Below are positions 42,320 through 52,385 of a DNA stretch of 53,846 nt, one piece after another. Location: assembly GCA_002346435.1 (NCBI GenBank), contig DDZT01000064.1, forward strand, positions 1 to 53,846. The letters run 5' to 3'. The position numbers were made by a program, and so were the translations under genes. The DNA comes from Anaerolineales bacterium UBA3001 (lineage in GTDB: Bacteria; Chloroflexota; Anaerolineae; Anaerolineales; UBA11657). The stretch's first letter is position 1; each line of letters starts with the position of its first letter. The notes below the pieces were generated by a model. It ran no database searches and had not been told where the DNA came from. It was given only the letters and a program-made list of their open reading frames with translations.

Positions 42320-43255
42320 TCACACCATAGTTAAAATGCTTTCTATATATTCAGAAGATACCTTACAAGTAGATTGTATCTTTCGCCTTCTTGAGAGAAG
42401 TGCAGGTATAGCACAGATGCCTGCCAATTGACCCCTGAGACGTGCTCTAGCATCTTTTCCGCGCCATGAACATAATGCTTGCCAAGCTAATGCTATCTGA
42501 CGCCATAAAATCGACCTCCAATACACACGCCAGACACTATTGGGCACATCCTTGATTAGAACGTAAATACTATTACGACCATCATGATAGCTCGCAGTCG
42601 TACCGCCACCAGTAGCCGATAGTTGATGATACACAACTGCACTTGGCACATACACAGTTTTCCAGCCCTGCAATTGTGATCTCCAACCAAGATCAACATC
42701 CTCCAGAGAAAAAAAGAAGCTTTCATCTAAGAGTCCCACCTGCTGCAACATTTCGCGACGATATCCTGCAGCACCCCCACAAGCAGAGAATACGTAACCT
42801 TCCCTATACTGACCAACATCCTTCTGCCACACACCTCTATTAGCAGATGTACCATCAGATCTAAACAAATCACCCGCAGCATGAAACACGTCACGTTTAT
42901 CAAACAGCATCAATCTAGAGGCTAATATACCAGCATCTTGATATCTATCAAAAGCAGATGCTAATTCCTGTAACCAATTATCTGCAGCTTCGGTATCATT
43001 ATTTAATAGCGCAATAATATTTCCATGTGCAGCACGAATTCCTACATTGCAGGCCCCGGTAAACCCTGCATTGCTAGTCAATCTTATAACACGTACTGTA
43101 GCATATTTTCTTTCGATCAACTCACATGACTCATCGCTACTAGCATTGTCTACAACAATAACTTCAAAATCACGTATAGTTTGATTGTTCAGTGCATTTA
43201 GGCATGTAGGCAAATGACTAGCCCCATTCCAATTGGGTATGACCACAGATAACAT
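42320..43255 (-). CDS. Family 2 glycosyltransferase (rhamnosyltransferase-like)
   Basis: A 311-aa GT-A enzyme. SVVIPNWNGASHLPTCLNAL, VVDNASSDES and LLNNDTEAADNWLQEL carry the donor and metal sites (NND in place of DxD is usual here); FFFSLEDVDLGWRSQLQGW is the family acceptor-site motif. A basic, hydrophobic C-terminal region follows (about 230-311). The group is often annotated as WbbL-like rhamnosyltransferases, which would fit the rml genes nearby. It starts 45 nt after rmlD. Confidence 0.86.
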   Translation of the reverse strand: MLSVVIPNWNGASHLPTCLNALNNQTIRDFEVIVVDNASSDESCELIERKYATVRVIRLTSNAGFTGACNVGIRAAHGNIIALLNNDTEAADNWLQELASAFDRYQDAGILASRLMLFDKRDVFHAAGDLFRSDGTSANRGVWQKDVGQYREGYVFSACGGAAGYRREMLQQVGLLDESFFFSLEDVDLGWRSQLQGWKTVYVPSAVVYHQLSATGGGTTASYHDGRNSIYVLIKDVPNSVWRVYWRSILWRQIALAWQALCSWRGKDARARLRGQLAGICAIPALLSRRRKIQSTCKVSSEYIESILTMV

Positions 43256-43299
43256 TTACACCTCTAGGTCTATAACTAGTGTAGTATTATTCAACATTG

Positions 43300-44136
43300 T
43301 TAAAAATTATTGGTTAAAAATTCACCTAGTGCAGTCTGCCATGGACGCAAAGTGATTCCATAGCTAGATGCGGCCCAATTAGATAAAACACCATTTCTAG
43401 GAGGACAAGATTCTCGCTCATATTCCTCAAGTAGGATTGGTTTTATCGCCAATGAACTATATCCCGTCAAATTAAGTACTTGTCGCGCAAATCCATAACG
43501 AGAAACATTGCCAGAGTTAACCAAATGATATATTCCATATGGGGCCCTGTCCACAAGTTCAATGATTGCTAAAGCTAAATCTTGAGCATATGTAGGTGCC
43601 CCTAACTCATCAGTGACGACAGCAATATCTTGCCCTTGATTTGCTAGATTAAGAATAGTATGCACAAAATTTGCTCCACCGGCAGCATACATCCATGATG
43701 TCCGAACAATATAATATCTTTCCAATATATCAAGCATATATCTTTCGGCTGCAAGCTTAGATTCACCATAAGGATTGATTGCTCCTGGTAAATCCTGCTC
43801 TGTATATGAATACAACTTACTGCCATCAAAAACCTCATTGGTGCTAAGTAATACCATGGCAGCTCCATATTCAGCACAAAGATGAGCTATGTTTTTAGTG
43901 CCTATAGCATTGACCAAGTTTGCAATTTCCGGATTGAGAGCACATCCTTCTACATTAGTATAAGCTGCACAGTGTATAACCACATCTACCGACCAACTAT
44001 CAAACACATTACGCATAGCCTCTATGTCACCAACATCATACTCAGGCAAATTTGTTGCAAATACCGAGTTTTCCGGAAGCATGTCCACTAAAGTTGCCCC
44101 CAACTGTCCTCGAGCGCCAGTAATAAAATATCGCAT
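43300..44136 (-). CDS. rmlD: dTDP-4-dehydrorhamnose reductase
   Basis: A 278-aa SDR. FITGARGQLGATL is the cofactor loop; VIHCAAYTNVEGCA, LLSTNEVFDG and NPYGESKLAAERYM (Tyr-x3-Lys) are typical of RmlD, which performs the last step of dTDP-L-rhamnose synthesis. RTSWMYAAGGANFVHTIL further supports this. rmlA and rmlB are on the same strand 7 kb away; rmlC, the epimerase, is absent from the window. Confidence 0.92.
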   Translation of the reverse strand: MRYFITGARGQLGATLVDMLPENSVFATNLPEYDVGDIEAMRNVFDSWSVDVVIHCAAYTNVEGCALNPEIANLVNAIGTKNIAHLCAEYGAAMVLLSTNEVFDGSKLYSYTEQDLPGAINPYGESKLAAERYMLDILERYYIVRTSWMYAAGGANFVHTILNLANQGQDIAVVTDELGAPTYAQDLALAIIELVDRAPYGIYHLVNSGNVSRYGFARQVLNLTGYSSLAIKPILLEEYERESCPPRNGVLSNWAASSYGITLRPWQTALGEFLTNNF

Positions 44137-44183
44137 ACGTGTTAGTAATATTTAATAACCTAAATCAGCTATGAACATGCTTA

Positions 44184-44951
44184 TTATACCCTCCCCAATT
44201 CTAGCGAGAAGTAATCATTTAACATTACAATGATATTGTCTAATGCTCTTTGTCTAAATTCATCGAGACTAATTCGAGACATTCTAGAGAAAATCTTCTT
44301 CTCCATCAAAGCGTCATCTAGCAAAATTTCTTCAAAATCCTTAGGTTCTACTCCCATACGAGCAGCAAACACTTCTATAGTCCTAGACGATAATCCATCT
44401 GTCAGTTGCTCCAACAAAAACTTGTACCATCGGTAAAGATCTTTATTATCTACAAATGGAACCCACTGAGTAGTAGATAGATTTAGTGTAAATTTCTGAT
44501 CAATGTCAGATGGTAAACGATCATAATCTCGCTGGTCCAAAAAAGTACGCAAAACATTGTGCAAGAACAAACGCTCTCTAAACTCGCCCCAATCGACACC
44601 CTTACCAAACACGGGCTTAAATACTTCTACTATCCAGGCCTGATCTAGAAGTAAATGAGTGAGGTAACCTGCCACAAAAGCGCTTCGAACTGGTGACAAT
44701 CGTCGAACATTCGACAGCTCTTTATGTTTTGACAACAGCACCTTATAAGCAATATTTTTTTCAACATTGTCAATAGAGAAAAAGTGGGTATCTTCACGAG
44801 TGTAGCTCGCTACTGCTTGAACATCAGGAGCTACATTGCCAAATAGAAAAGCCGAAAAGAAATCAGCCAGTAGGTCTTGAATAGGTGTATTGAGTCTACT
44901 GTCTTCAAGAATTTCTTCAGCAATTGCGATATGATAAAAAGGAGTAGGCAT
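44184..44951 (-). CDS. Zinc-dependent phospholipase C-like protein
   Basis: A 255-aa all-helical protein. MPTPFYHIAIAEEIL starts with a conserved His7; FLFGNVAPDVQAV has an Asp, and DTHFF and GYLTHLLLDQAW supply His/Asp residues like the metal-binding sites of the zinc-dependent phospholipase C family. No signal peptide is visible, unlike secreted clostridial enzymes. Such proteins are widespread in Chloroflexi and related groups with no known role. The gene is alone on its strand between rmlD and a divergent lipoprotein gene. Confidence 0.78.
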   Translation of the reverse strand: MPTPFYHIAIAEEILEDSRLNTPIQDLLADFFSAFLFGNVAPDVQAVASYTREDTHFFSIDNVEKNIAYKVLLSKHKELSNVRRLSPVRSAFVAGYLTHLLLDQAWIVEVFKPVFGKGVDWGEFRERLFLHNVLRTFLDQRDYDRLPSDIDQKFTLNLSTTQWVPFVDNKDLYRWYKFLLEQLTDGLSSRTIEVFAARMGVEPKDFEEILLDDALMEKKIFSRMSRISLDEFRQRALDNIIVMLNDYFSLELGRV

Positions 44952-45150
44952 ATTTATATATATACAACACCAACAAGAATACTATGTCAATCCAATTAAA
45001 CCATCTTCTACACAATCTGGCATGATGGGTTAGAATAGTCATCAGATTAATGACTTGGAACTTCCAACATTTTGGACACTAATTAGGTACTTAAGTAAAC
45101 CGGTGCATACCTGCATGGATACAGAAAAGACAAACAATACAATACACGAC

Positions 45151-46473
45151 ATGCATAAGCTAAGTAGCATAATATATATGCTGTTGGTAATACTTTTATG
45201 TTGTAGCATGACAGCATGTGCAATGTTGAACAACCAGGAAGACAATAAGCTCCGGATACCTCAAAGCCCATTATTAAAATCTATCGAACGCAAATCTGGT
45301 CTTATAGCGTACGTAGGTATAGATGGGAACATATACACAATGGATCAAGCCGGTAAAAATGTAGTGCAACTTACTACCGATGCAACGATAAGTGACGAAC
45401 AAGTTTTATACTATACACACGTAACCTGGGCACCTAATGGCAATCAGATTGCCTATGTAAGTTATACTGGTGCCAATACACAAACCATGGAAGCACATCT
45501 CTACGTTAGTGATGCCAACGGAACAAACACCAAGGAAGTCTTTGCCAGTGATCGCATGATTCCAATTTTCTTATATTGGGCCCCTAACAGCAAATCTCTG
45601 GCTTTCCTATCTACACAAACCGATGGCAATAGTGGGATACTTCGTCTATCTTTACTTGATGGACAGGAATCAACAATATTAGATTCGGGTCAGCCACTGT
45701 TCTGGGCATGGGCACCGTCAAGCAAGCGTCTGTTAATCCATAGCAACGGTTCTGATTACGACTCTCGACTTTCTTATCTGTATCTTGGAGAAACAATCGT
45801 AGAAGAGTCCCTATCCATAAAACCTGCCTCTTTCCAAGCCCCGGCATTCTCACCAAACGGCGATGAAATAATGTACGTTGGTACAACAGAAAGTGAAGAC
45901 AGCACCCTAATAACATTAAACCGACTGGACAACAGAAGTAAATCTCTGGCAGCAGTCAAAGGACAAGTAGCGTTTGAGTATTCTCCAACCGGAAAGCATG
46001 TAGCTTACATTGATAGCGATAATTCTAATAATTCATGGATATCAGGCACATTAAGTGTAATGGAAACACAGGGATCAAATCCACAAACTTTAGCAAATAT
46101 AGGTGACAATATAATAGGATTTTTTTGGTCGCCCGACGGCGAAAAGATCGCTTACTTTAAGTCAATAGTAGCACAGGAGGAAATTGATGGGGAGATCAAA
46201 CAATTCTCCTACTTAGAATTACATATACTATCTATCATTGACGGGACAAGCAACAACCTTTTTTCTTTTGCACCTTCAGAACTGTTTGCTGCACTGTTGC
46301 CATATATAGACCAATATCAACGCACTTTCACTATTTGGTCTCCTGACAGTCAGTATTTGGCACTTTCAGCATATACTGAGCAAGGCCCTGCAATAATTGT
46401 TGCTCAAGCTGAAAGCAACTTTGAACCTAGGATACTTGAATTTGGTATGCTACCAGTATGGTCATGGAAATAG
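45151..46473 (+). CDS. TolB-like beta-propeller lipoprotein
   Basis: A 440-aa protein from the ATG at 45151 (an ATG at 45115 and a TTG at 45055 are also in frame). The signal peptide has a hydrophobic run ending in a lipobox, CSMTAC, with the lipidated Cys about 23 residues from the start. The rest is a beta-propeller with repeats such as TWAPNGNQIAYVSY, YWAPNSKSLAFLS, FSPNGDEIMYVGT, WSPDGEKIAYFKS and WSPDSQYLALSAY, the WD40-like PD40 pattern. It is likely attached to the outer face of the membrane. No tol-pal genes accompany it, so it is not TolB proper. Partner unknown. Confidence 0.85.
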   Translation: MHKLSSIIYMLLVILLCCSMTACAMLNNQEDNKLRIPQSPLLKSIERKSGLIAYVGIDGNIYTMDQAGKNVVQLTTDATISDEQVLYYTHVTWAPNGNQIAYVSYTGANTQTMEAHLYVSDANGTNTKEVFASDRMIPIFLYWAPNSKSLAFLSTQTDGNSGILRLSLLDGQESTILDSGQPLFWAWAPSSKRLLIHSNGSDYDSRLSYLYLGETIVEESLSIKPASFQAPAFSPNGDEIMYVGTTESEDSTLITLNRLDNRSKSLAAVKGQVAFEYSPTGKHVAYIDSDNSNNSWISGTLSVMETQGSNPQTLANIGDNIIGFFWSPDGEKIAYFKSIVAQEEIDGEIKQFSYLELHILSIIDGTSNNLFSFAPSELFAALLPYIDQYQRTFTIWSPDSQYLALSAYTEQGPAIIVAQAESNFEPRILEFGMLPVWSWK

Positions 46474-46483
46474 ATATACTCAG

Positions 46484-47038
46484 CTAGAGTTTAGGAAGTA
46501 CAATTGATTCCTGTTTTTGATACTTGCCTTTTTTGTCAGCATAAGATACATCACATTCACTGTCAGCCTCGAAGAACAAAACTTGAGCGATACCCTCATT
46601 AGCATAAATTTTCGCTGGCAAAGGGGTTGTATTGGAAATCTCTAGTGTTACATAACCTTGCCATTCAGGTTCAAATGGCGTGACATTCACTATTATGCCG
46701 CAACGCGCATAAGTACTTTTACCAACACATATAGTCAAAACACTGCGCGGGATACGAAAATATTCCACAGTTCGGGCAAGAGCAAAAGAGTTCGGTGGAA
46801 TAACACATACTTCACCCGTAAAATCTACCATCGAACGCGGATCAAAACTTTTGGGATCTACAATAGCAGAATGTACATTGGTAAATATCTTGAATTCATC
46901 TGCGACTCGAATATCGTAACCATAAGATGAAACCCCATAAGATATCACTCCATCACGGACTTGATTAGATTCGAAAGGATCAATCATCCCATGTTCACTT
47001 GCCATCTTTGTTATCCAATGGTCCGGTCTAATGCTCAT
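46484..47038 (-). CDS. dcd: dCTP deaminase
   Basis: A 184-aa dCTP deaminase/dUTPase-fold enzyme. [18 protein letters not shown] is the N-terminal family motif; [20 protein letters not shown] carries the catalytic Ser and Arg; [20 protein letters not shown] contains the catalytic Glu. It produces dUTP from dCTP for dTMP synthesis; some homologues are bifunctional, going directly to dUMP, which cannot be told from the sequence alone. Length is normal. It ends 10 nt from the convergent lipoprotein gene. Confidence 0.95.
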   Translation of the reverse strand: MSIRPDHWITKMASEHGMIDPFESNQVRDGVISYGVSSYGYDIRVADEFKIFTNVHSAIVDPKSFDPRSMVDFTGEVCVIPPNSFALARTVEYFRIPRSVLTICVGKSTYARCGIIVNVTPFEPEWQGYVTLEISNTTPLPAKIYANEGIAQVLFFEADSECDVSYADKKGKYQKQESIVLPKL

Positions 47039-47106
47039 AATTTTTCTCCTAATATCTATTAATCTTTTACTATCATAATCAATGTGCGCATAAACCCAAA
47101 GAATAT

Positions 47107-48750
47107 CTACATGGATTCGGGAGCACTGACACCCAACAAACCTAAAGCGTGTGACAATCCTATTCTAACTGCTCTAATAAGATTTAAACGTGCAAGAGTA
47201 AGTGATACATCATCATCATCTAAAACTCTACAATCACCATAAAAAGTATGGAAACTACTTGCAAGATCTCTCACATATGTGGTCAAATAATGTGGCGCCA
47301 TTTCACTTACAGCACGATCTATCGTATCCGATAATTCTAGCAAATTACGCATTAGCAATCGTTCTGAAGGATGTACTAGACTATCCACTTTAGTATCCTT
47401 CAATGAGTAGCCAGCTATAGACGCCTTTTCCAAAATACTGCAAATGCGAGCATGCGCATACTGTACGTAATATACCGGATTCTTGTCTGATTGATCACGA
47501 GCCAAATCAATGTCAAATTCCAGATGACTTTCAGATGCACGCATAAGCATAAAAAACCGCACCACATCAGCACCAACTTCATCGATCAGGTCATCCAAGC
47601 TGATAAATTTTCCAGATCTTTTGCTCATACGTTGACCCTTAATATTTACAAACTGATGCATGAGCATTTTTATCCTATCAGCCTCATAACCCATCGCTTT
47701 GACACCTAATATTACATCAGGAAACGAATCCTTATGATCTGCCCCCAAAACATCTATAACCAAATCAAATTTTCGTTCCATTTTATTGCAATGATATGCG
47801 ATGTCAGGCAACCTATATGTTGGCTCTCCAGTTGATTTCACTATGACTCTATCATCTGATCCACCTAACTCTTTTACAGCAAACCACACGGCACCATCTT
47901 TATCATAAGCTAACTTTTTCTGTCTAAGTTTTGCAACCACTTTATCTAGTGAACCATCTTCATAGAGTGATTGCTCATTGTATAGCACATCCATAACAAT
48001 ATTAAGTCTATTCAAGGTGCTGTGTTGTTTAGCAGCAATGTCCGTTTCAGCAATATCCTTGAAAGTTTCCCAGCTTTCTTCTGACAAACTATCAGAATGA
48101 GACTCTACAATCTGTGCGGCTAAGGAAATCAGATATTCACCCTGGTAATGATCTTCCGACAACTGCACAGAGATACCAAGAGATTGCAAGTATCTAATCC
48201 TCAATGATTCACCTAATTTTTTCATCTGTTGTCCAGCATTGTTGTAATAAAATTCTCTAGTGACTTTGTAACCTACCGCACTCAGCAAGTTCGACAGTGT
48301 ATCACCAAGTACACCACCTCGCCCATGTCCAACTGTTAATGGGCCTGTAGGATTTGCACTTACAAATTCTACTTGAGCACTTTGATTAGAGTACAAATCT
48401 AAATTCATAAAACTAGTCCCTTCACTAATAACTCTAGCAACCTGTGAGCACAACCAGTCTGACGACAAAGTCACATTTAGAAAACCAGGTTCCGATACGG
48501 TCGAATGTTCAATAATTGGACTTTTGGGCAAATAATCTTGAATGTGATTAGCGACAACAATAGGAGAATGGTCAATCTGTTTTGCTAGTTGCAATGGCAG
48601 CGCAGATGAATAATCACCCCATTCCCGTCTATTTGGACGAGTCAGATGAATGAGTTCCGGCAATTCAAAAGATGGAAGCGCTCCTTCTTTTTGAGCTCTA
48701 GCTACTCCCGCAAGAACCAATTTTGACAGTTGTATTGAAAGTAAAGTCAT
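47107..48750 (-). CDS. argS: Arginyl-tRNA synthetase
   Basis: A 547-aa class I synthetase. The HIGH-type motif is in [20 protein letters not shown] (131-150), the ArgRS-specific variant, and the KMSKS-like loop is [14 protein letters not shown]. The N-terminal Add-1 domain (1-100) recognises the tRNA D-loop, and a C-terminal DALR anticodon domain (about 430-547, [12 protein letters not shown], ending [12 protein letters not shown]) is complete. Length is normal. It precedes dcd by 68 nt. Confidence 0.96.
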   Translation of the reverse strand: MTLLSIQLSKLVLAGVARAQKEGALPSFELPELIHLTRPNRREWGDYSSALPLQLAKQIDHSPIVVANHIQDYLPKSPIIEHSTVSEPGFLNVTLSSDWLCSQVARVISEGTSFMNLDLYSNQSAQVEFVSANPTGPLTVGHGRGGVLGDTLSNLLSAVGYKVTREFYYNNAGQQMKKLGESLRIRYLQSLGISVQLSEDHYQGEYLISLAAQIVESHSDSLSEESWETFKDIAETDIAAKQHSTLNRLNIVMDVLYNEQSLYEDGSLDKVVAKLRQKKLAYDKDGAVWFAVKELGGSDDRVIVKSTGEPTYRLPDIAYHCNKMERKFDLVIDVLGADHKDSFPDVILGVKAMGYEADRIKMLMHQFVNIKGQRMSKRSGKFISLDDLIDEVGADVVRFFMLMRASESHLEFDIDLARDQSDKNPVYYVQYAHARICSILEKASIAGYSLKDTKVDSLVHPSERLLMRNLLELSDTIDRAVSEMAPHYLTTYVRDLASSFHTFYGDCRVLDDDDVSLTLARLNLIRAVRIGLSHALGLLGVSAPESM

Positions 48751-48839
48751 TGATAAATTTTACAATATCTTTTAGTATGGCGATGCAACAAATTATTAAT
48801 GTTAACAGACTGTTTCACTACATTAAACAAATAGAGCAT

Positions 48840-50363
48840 TTAATATCTATACAAAACATGGCACCTGTATGGTCTGATAGGGCCTTGAAGACGTGGTCCA
48901 TATCCCTGTACCAAATCTATAACTTTGAGTTTATCTTTGTCAACATGTCTAAAATTCCTTATATCTTCTGAGCAAATTTTATCAGACATAGAACAATCAC
49001 AACTGCCTGTTACAGTACTGATAATGATATTTTTACCTGTAGGAAGAAGTGTTTTTGAAACTTCAGAAGTGAACAAATGCGCATTGTTTTCAGTACTAAA
49101 ATAAAAATCTCCTAATTCCATTGCATAATAAATATATTCGTAATCGAGCTTTGTTGCTATATTATATGTTTGATCTATTCCTGAAGTCCATTCAATTCGA
49201 GGTTGCGCTCTAATATACCCCCAACCTAATACTACAACTACAAGCACACTCCTTAATACTGTTCCTGTAAACATATGTGTAGTGCTAAATCTCAATCTAG
49301 ATACAATCATACCAATAGAATAACCTATTAAAACAGGCACTCCTGCCATAAAGATTATGTAATATTTTTTTAATGCTAATCCCTTGGTAGGTATAGACAA
49401 TTCTAACAATACCAGTGGGACCAAAAACAATGTGAGAGCGCGAAAAATACTAGACGAACTCGTACGTTTTAGTTGTAACAAAGACACGATAAAACTTATC
49501 AAAAACAGTACTGCTACCAACAAACCATCAGTAAATACGAAGGTTTCTATGTAAGAAAAATAATCACTAATATACTTAGCAGGCGGAAAAGGATCAAACA
49601 TCTGTAGGAATGCTCCACCTATCCATGATGCGGCTGTTATTCCGTACATGCGACTTACTCTAACTACTATCTCAGCTACCGACACTGGAATGAACATTGC
49701 CACCGTCAATACACTGACCCCCCTAAATACTCTGATTATTTTAGTTGGTATATCAGACGACAACCGAATCTCCCGCAACAACTCCCACAACCCTAAGATT
49801 AGGTAAGAAGGAATAAAGTACATGCTGTGTAGGGTAATGGTAAACCCCGCTGCTACCCCAACCAAAACCATTTCCCGAACACGTATCCAGCCTTTTTTAG
49901 CAAACTTCAAATACAAATTAACTGCCAATAGCATAAAGAAAAGACTTGCCATTGGCGCCCTAGGCAAACGGGATACGTGAATAAAAGTCAACATGGAGGC
50001 AGTAAACAATGCCGCATAAAATCCAACATCGCTATTAAAAAGTCTTTGACAGAGTTTATAAATCAGTGCAATAATTGCTGTGCCAAAATAGACTGCCCAT
50101 AATGAACCAACAAACAGTCTAAAACCCATCACCCTATATCCAAATGCAACCATTAATTGCCATAGAGGCTTGCTAACTCCCGGGAAAGAATTGTTGATTA
50201 CAATATCTTTACTTTCTAGTATGCGACCAGCCATAAAGTCTTCGCCATCCCATGGTACCTGATCAAATACATTGGACACTCTCAAGTAAAACCCACAAAG
50301 AATCACCAATACAATGATTGGATAAACAACTATCCTTTTATTTGTATCACCAACAACAATCAT
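48840..50363 (-). CDS. Membrane glycosyltransferase, GT39/ArnT-like
   Basis: A 507-aa protein with about 11 hydrophobic helices and a C-terminal external domain (about 415-507). The N-terminal loop between helices 1 and 2 has VPWDGEDFMAGRILESKD, where an acidic residue corresponds to the catalytic Asp of GT-C enzymes that use polyprenyl-phosphate sugars. HSMYFIPSYLILGLWELL and LPRAPMASLFFMLLAVNLYL support the family. The external tail has several Cys (SCDCSMSDKIC). It probably transfers a sugar to a surface glycan or protein. The donor could be made by the polyprenyl-phosphate GT2 enzymes encoded nearby. Confidence 0.75.
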   Translation of the reverse strand: MIVVGDTNKRIVVYPIIVLVILCGFYLRVSNVFDQVPWDGEDFMAGRILESKDIVINNSFPGVSKPLWQLMVAFGYRVMGFRLFVGSLWAVYFGTAIIALIYKLCQRLFNSDVGFYAALFTASMLTFIHVSRLPRAPMASLFFMLLAVNLYLKFAKKGWIRVREMVLVGVAAGFTITLHSMYFIPSYLILGLWELLREIRLSSDIPTKIIRVFRGVSVLTVAMFIPVSVAEIVVRVSRMYGITAASWIGGAFLQMFDPFPPAKYISDYFSYIETFVFTDGLLVAVLFLISFIVSLLQLKRTSSSSIFRALTLFLVPLVLLELSIPTKGLALKKYYIIFMAGVPVLIGYSIGMIVSRLRFSTTHMFTGTVLRSVLVVVVLGWGYIRAQPRIEWTSGIDQTYNIATKLDYEYIYYAMELGDFYFSTENNAHLFTSEVSKTLLPTGKNIIISTVTGSCDCSMSDKICSEDIRNFRHVDKDKLKVIDLVQGYGPRLQGPIRPYRCHVLYRY

Positions 50364-50426
50364 TTCTTTGTACTATATCAATCCTTTCTTATAATCAACA
50401 ATTCAAATGAATAATTGACTACTAGA

Positions 50427-51290
50427 TTAACGCAATTTTTCCACAGAAACTATTGGCAGTTCGGACAAATTGGTAACATATTTATACAATTCACTCATTA
50501 ACATAAATTCATACCCTTTTTCACGTAACAATGTAATAACACCCTCAAATACCTCAAATGCTTGGTCACAATTCCGTAGATGAGCATATTTCTTCCAGCC
50601 GTGAATATTACCTGCAATTTGATTAATGTAATAGTCATAAGGATGCGAATCTAAAATTACTACATCTGGCAAGGGAAAAAACCGCATTAAAGTCTTATAT
50701 ATGTCCAGACCTAAAAACTTGATGTAGCTCATAGAAAATACTAATCGAAGGGTGTCTAAACAAGCTGCCGGCAGTTCGATTATCTCATTACCTGAATGAA
50801 CAAAACGAAACGGTTGATTTGGCAGGTGTAAATTTGAGTATCCATATTCGTCCAGACGTATTGAAGGGAATATACTCGCATCATATTTAAATTGATTTTC
50901 TATTAAAGAGACAATACCTTTGCTATCAATCAAGCCATTAGGTGCACGATACCCTATTGGCTTAACTCCAAAAAAGTCTTCATATGCAGCAACTGAACTA
51001 GAAACTTCGTCAGCAAAATATTGCATCCTTCTTTCATGACTGTGCGAATGGACACCAAACTCAATTGGAATGGTTTGTGACAAAAGTTTAATTTCAGTAC
51101 TATATTTTTCAATGAGAGATGTGACTAAAAATCCAGTAACTTTGATGTTATGTTTTTGAACAATTCTAGAATATTGCCTCATCAAATCAGTACTATCAAA
51201 CATGCGTATACGACCACTTTTGTCCAACAAATCTGACTCTATATCAAGCGTAACACAGGCAATTCGTTTGCTCAATTTCCCAACCTTCAC
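50427..51290 (-). CDS. Polysaccharide deacetylase (CE4-like)
   Basis: A 287-aa protein of the NodB-homology fold. VTLDIESD holds the catalytic-base Asp16; FGVHSHSHERR carries the zinc ligands His81 and His85; GYRAPNG is the third motif with the Arg; and ILDSHPYDYY is the C-terminal His region. No signal peptide is seen, so it may act inside the cell on a lipid-linked glycan, like PuuE/DUF3473-type enzymes in polysaccharide loci. It lies between the GT39-like gene and a membrane GT2. Confidence 0.82.
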   Translation of the reverse strand: MKVGKLSKRIACVTLDIESDLLDKSGRIRMFDSTDLMRQYSRIVQKHNIKVTGFLVTSLIEKYSTEIKLLSQTIPIEFGVHSHSHERRMQYFADEVSSSVAAYEDFFGVKPIGYRAPNGLIDSKGIVSLIENQFKYDASIFPSIRLDEYGYSNLHLPNQPFRFVHSGNEIIELPAACLDTLRLVFSMSYIKFLGLDIYKTLMRFFPLPDVVILDSHPYDYYINQIAGNIHGWKKYAHLRNCDQAFEVFEGVITLLREKGYEFMLMSELYKYVTNLSELPIVSVEKLR

Positions 51291-51338
51291 TATATGAAAA
51301 TACTAGAATTCACTTGGGACAGAAATCAATAACAATAT

Positions 51339-52376
51339 CTACGATCTCAACCAAGCTTTTAATATAGCCAAACCAAATTTGAGTGGATATACTATCCCCC
51401 TAGGTTTTTTGCTAGAACCCAATTGTCTAGACATGATTGAAACCGGCACTTCCTTAATGGACAATCCTTTATTAACTGCCTCCAAAATCAATTCGGGGGC
51501 ACTGAATTGAGGCTCGCGCAACTCTAGTCTGGTAAGAGACGAAGCTCGTATAGCCCTAAAACCGTTGGTACAATCCGTAATTTTAGTTCTAGAAAAAAAT
51601 GATAATATGGAGGAATACAATACTATTCCAGCATGCCTAGTACTATTACGATCAGAGTAATGACCTAAGAAACGTGAACCCATAACATAGTCTGCTTGCC
51701 CTTCAAGAATTGGTGTTATCAGACACTCAATTTCCTCAGGACGATGCTGTCCATCTGCGTCCATAGTGACTACAATTTCCGCACCTTCTCTACAAGCTAT
51801 TTCAAAACCAGTTCGCAAGGCATCTCCTTGTCCACGATTTACTACATGGAACACTGCTAATCCACCTTGGCTCTGTACTACGTCACCAGTGCGATCGGAA
51901 GCACCATCAATAACAACTATAGATCTAATATTCATGCCTAGCACCTGTTCAGGAATCCTATCAAGGACCTCAGCAATAACACCTTCCTCATTGTATGCAG
52001 GAATAACAACAGCAATATTGGCCAAGTCTGACTCATAAACATTGTCCTTGCCATATGAGGTCAGAGCTAATGCTTGCACCAAATCACCAAAAGCCCTGCG
52101 CATGGTGGATAATCTGATAATGAGATGTATGATCAAAAGAAAAGAAACAAAGCTAGATAAAATAGCGATAGAAAACAAGCGCCCTTCAACTTGAAATATT
52201 GATGCTAAAACATCAACTATGGGTGGATAAATGGCAATGATCCATACTGAAACAAACAGAAATTGAGCTAAGAAAAGCTCTCCTCTTCTAAGCTTACCCG
52301 ATCTTCGCATAGCAAAAGAATAAATCAGGACAAAAGCCCCAAAAACCAACCCTAGAATGCGAACTCCACTAATCAA
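51339..52376 (-). CDS. Membrane-anchored family 2 glycosyltransferase
   Basis: A 345-aa protein with three N-terminal hydrophobic helices (about 4-22, 32-50, 66-88), followed by a GT-A domain: VVIPAYNEEGVIAEVLDRIP begins the donor site, VVIDGASDRTGDVV follows, and VTMDADGQHRPEEI holds the D-x-D metal site. TNGFRAIRASSLTRL is typical of DPM1-like enzymes. The N-terminal anchor resembles the DUF2304 membrane module that in other genomes is encoded beside such GT2 genes; here it is fused in front. It likely forms a polyprenyl-phosphate sugar. Confidence 0.83.
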   Translation of the reverse strand: MISGVRILGLVFGAFVLIYSFAMRRSGKLRRGELFLAQFLFVSVWIIAIYPPIVDVLASIFQVEGRLFSIAILSSFVSFLLIIHLIIRLSTMRRAFGDLVQALALTSYGKDNVYESDLANIAVVIPAYNEEGVIAEVLDRIPEQVLGMNIRSIVVIDGASDRTGDVVQSQGGLAVFHVVNRGQGDALRTGFEIACREGAEIVVTMDADGQHRPEEIECLITPILEGQADYVMGSRFLGHYSDRNSTRHAGIVLYSSILSFFSRTKITDCTNGFRAIRASSLTRLELREPQFSAPELILEAVNKGLSIKEVPVSIMSRQLGSSKKPRGIVYPLKFGLAILKAWLRS

Positions 52377-52385
52377 ATCTAACCC

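Noticed and set aside
45055..46473. Tol-Pal system TolB, indicating an outer membrane
   Set aside because: The protein is a lipoprotein with only propeller repeats; no TolB N-terminal domain, tolA, tolQ, tolR or pal is seen.
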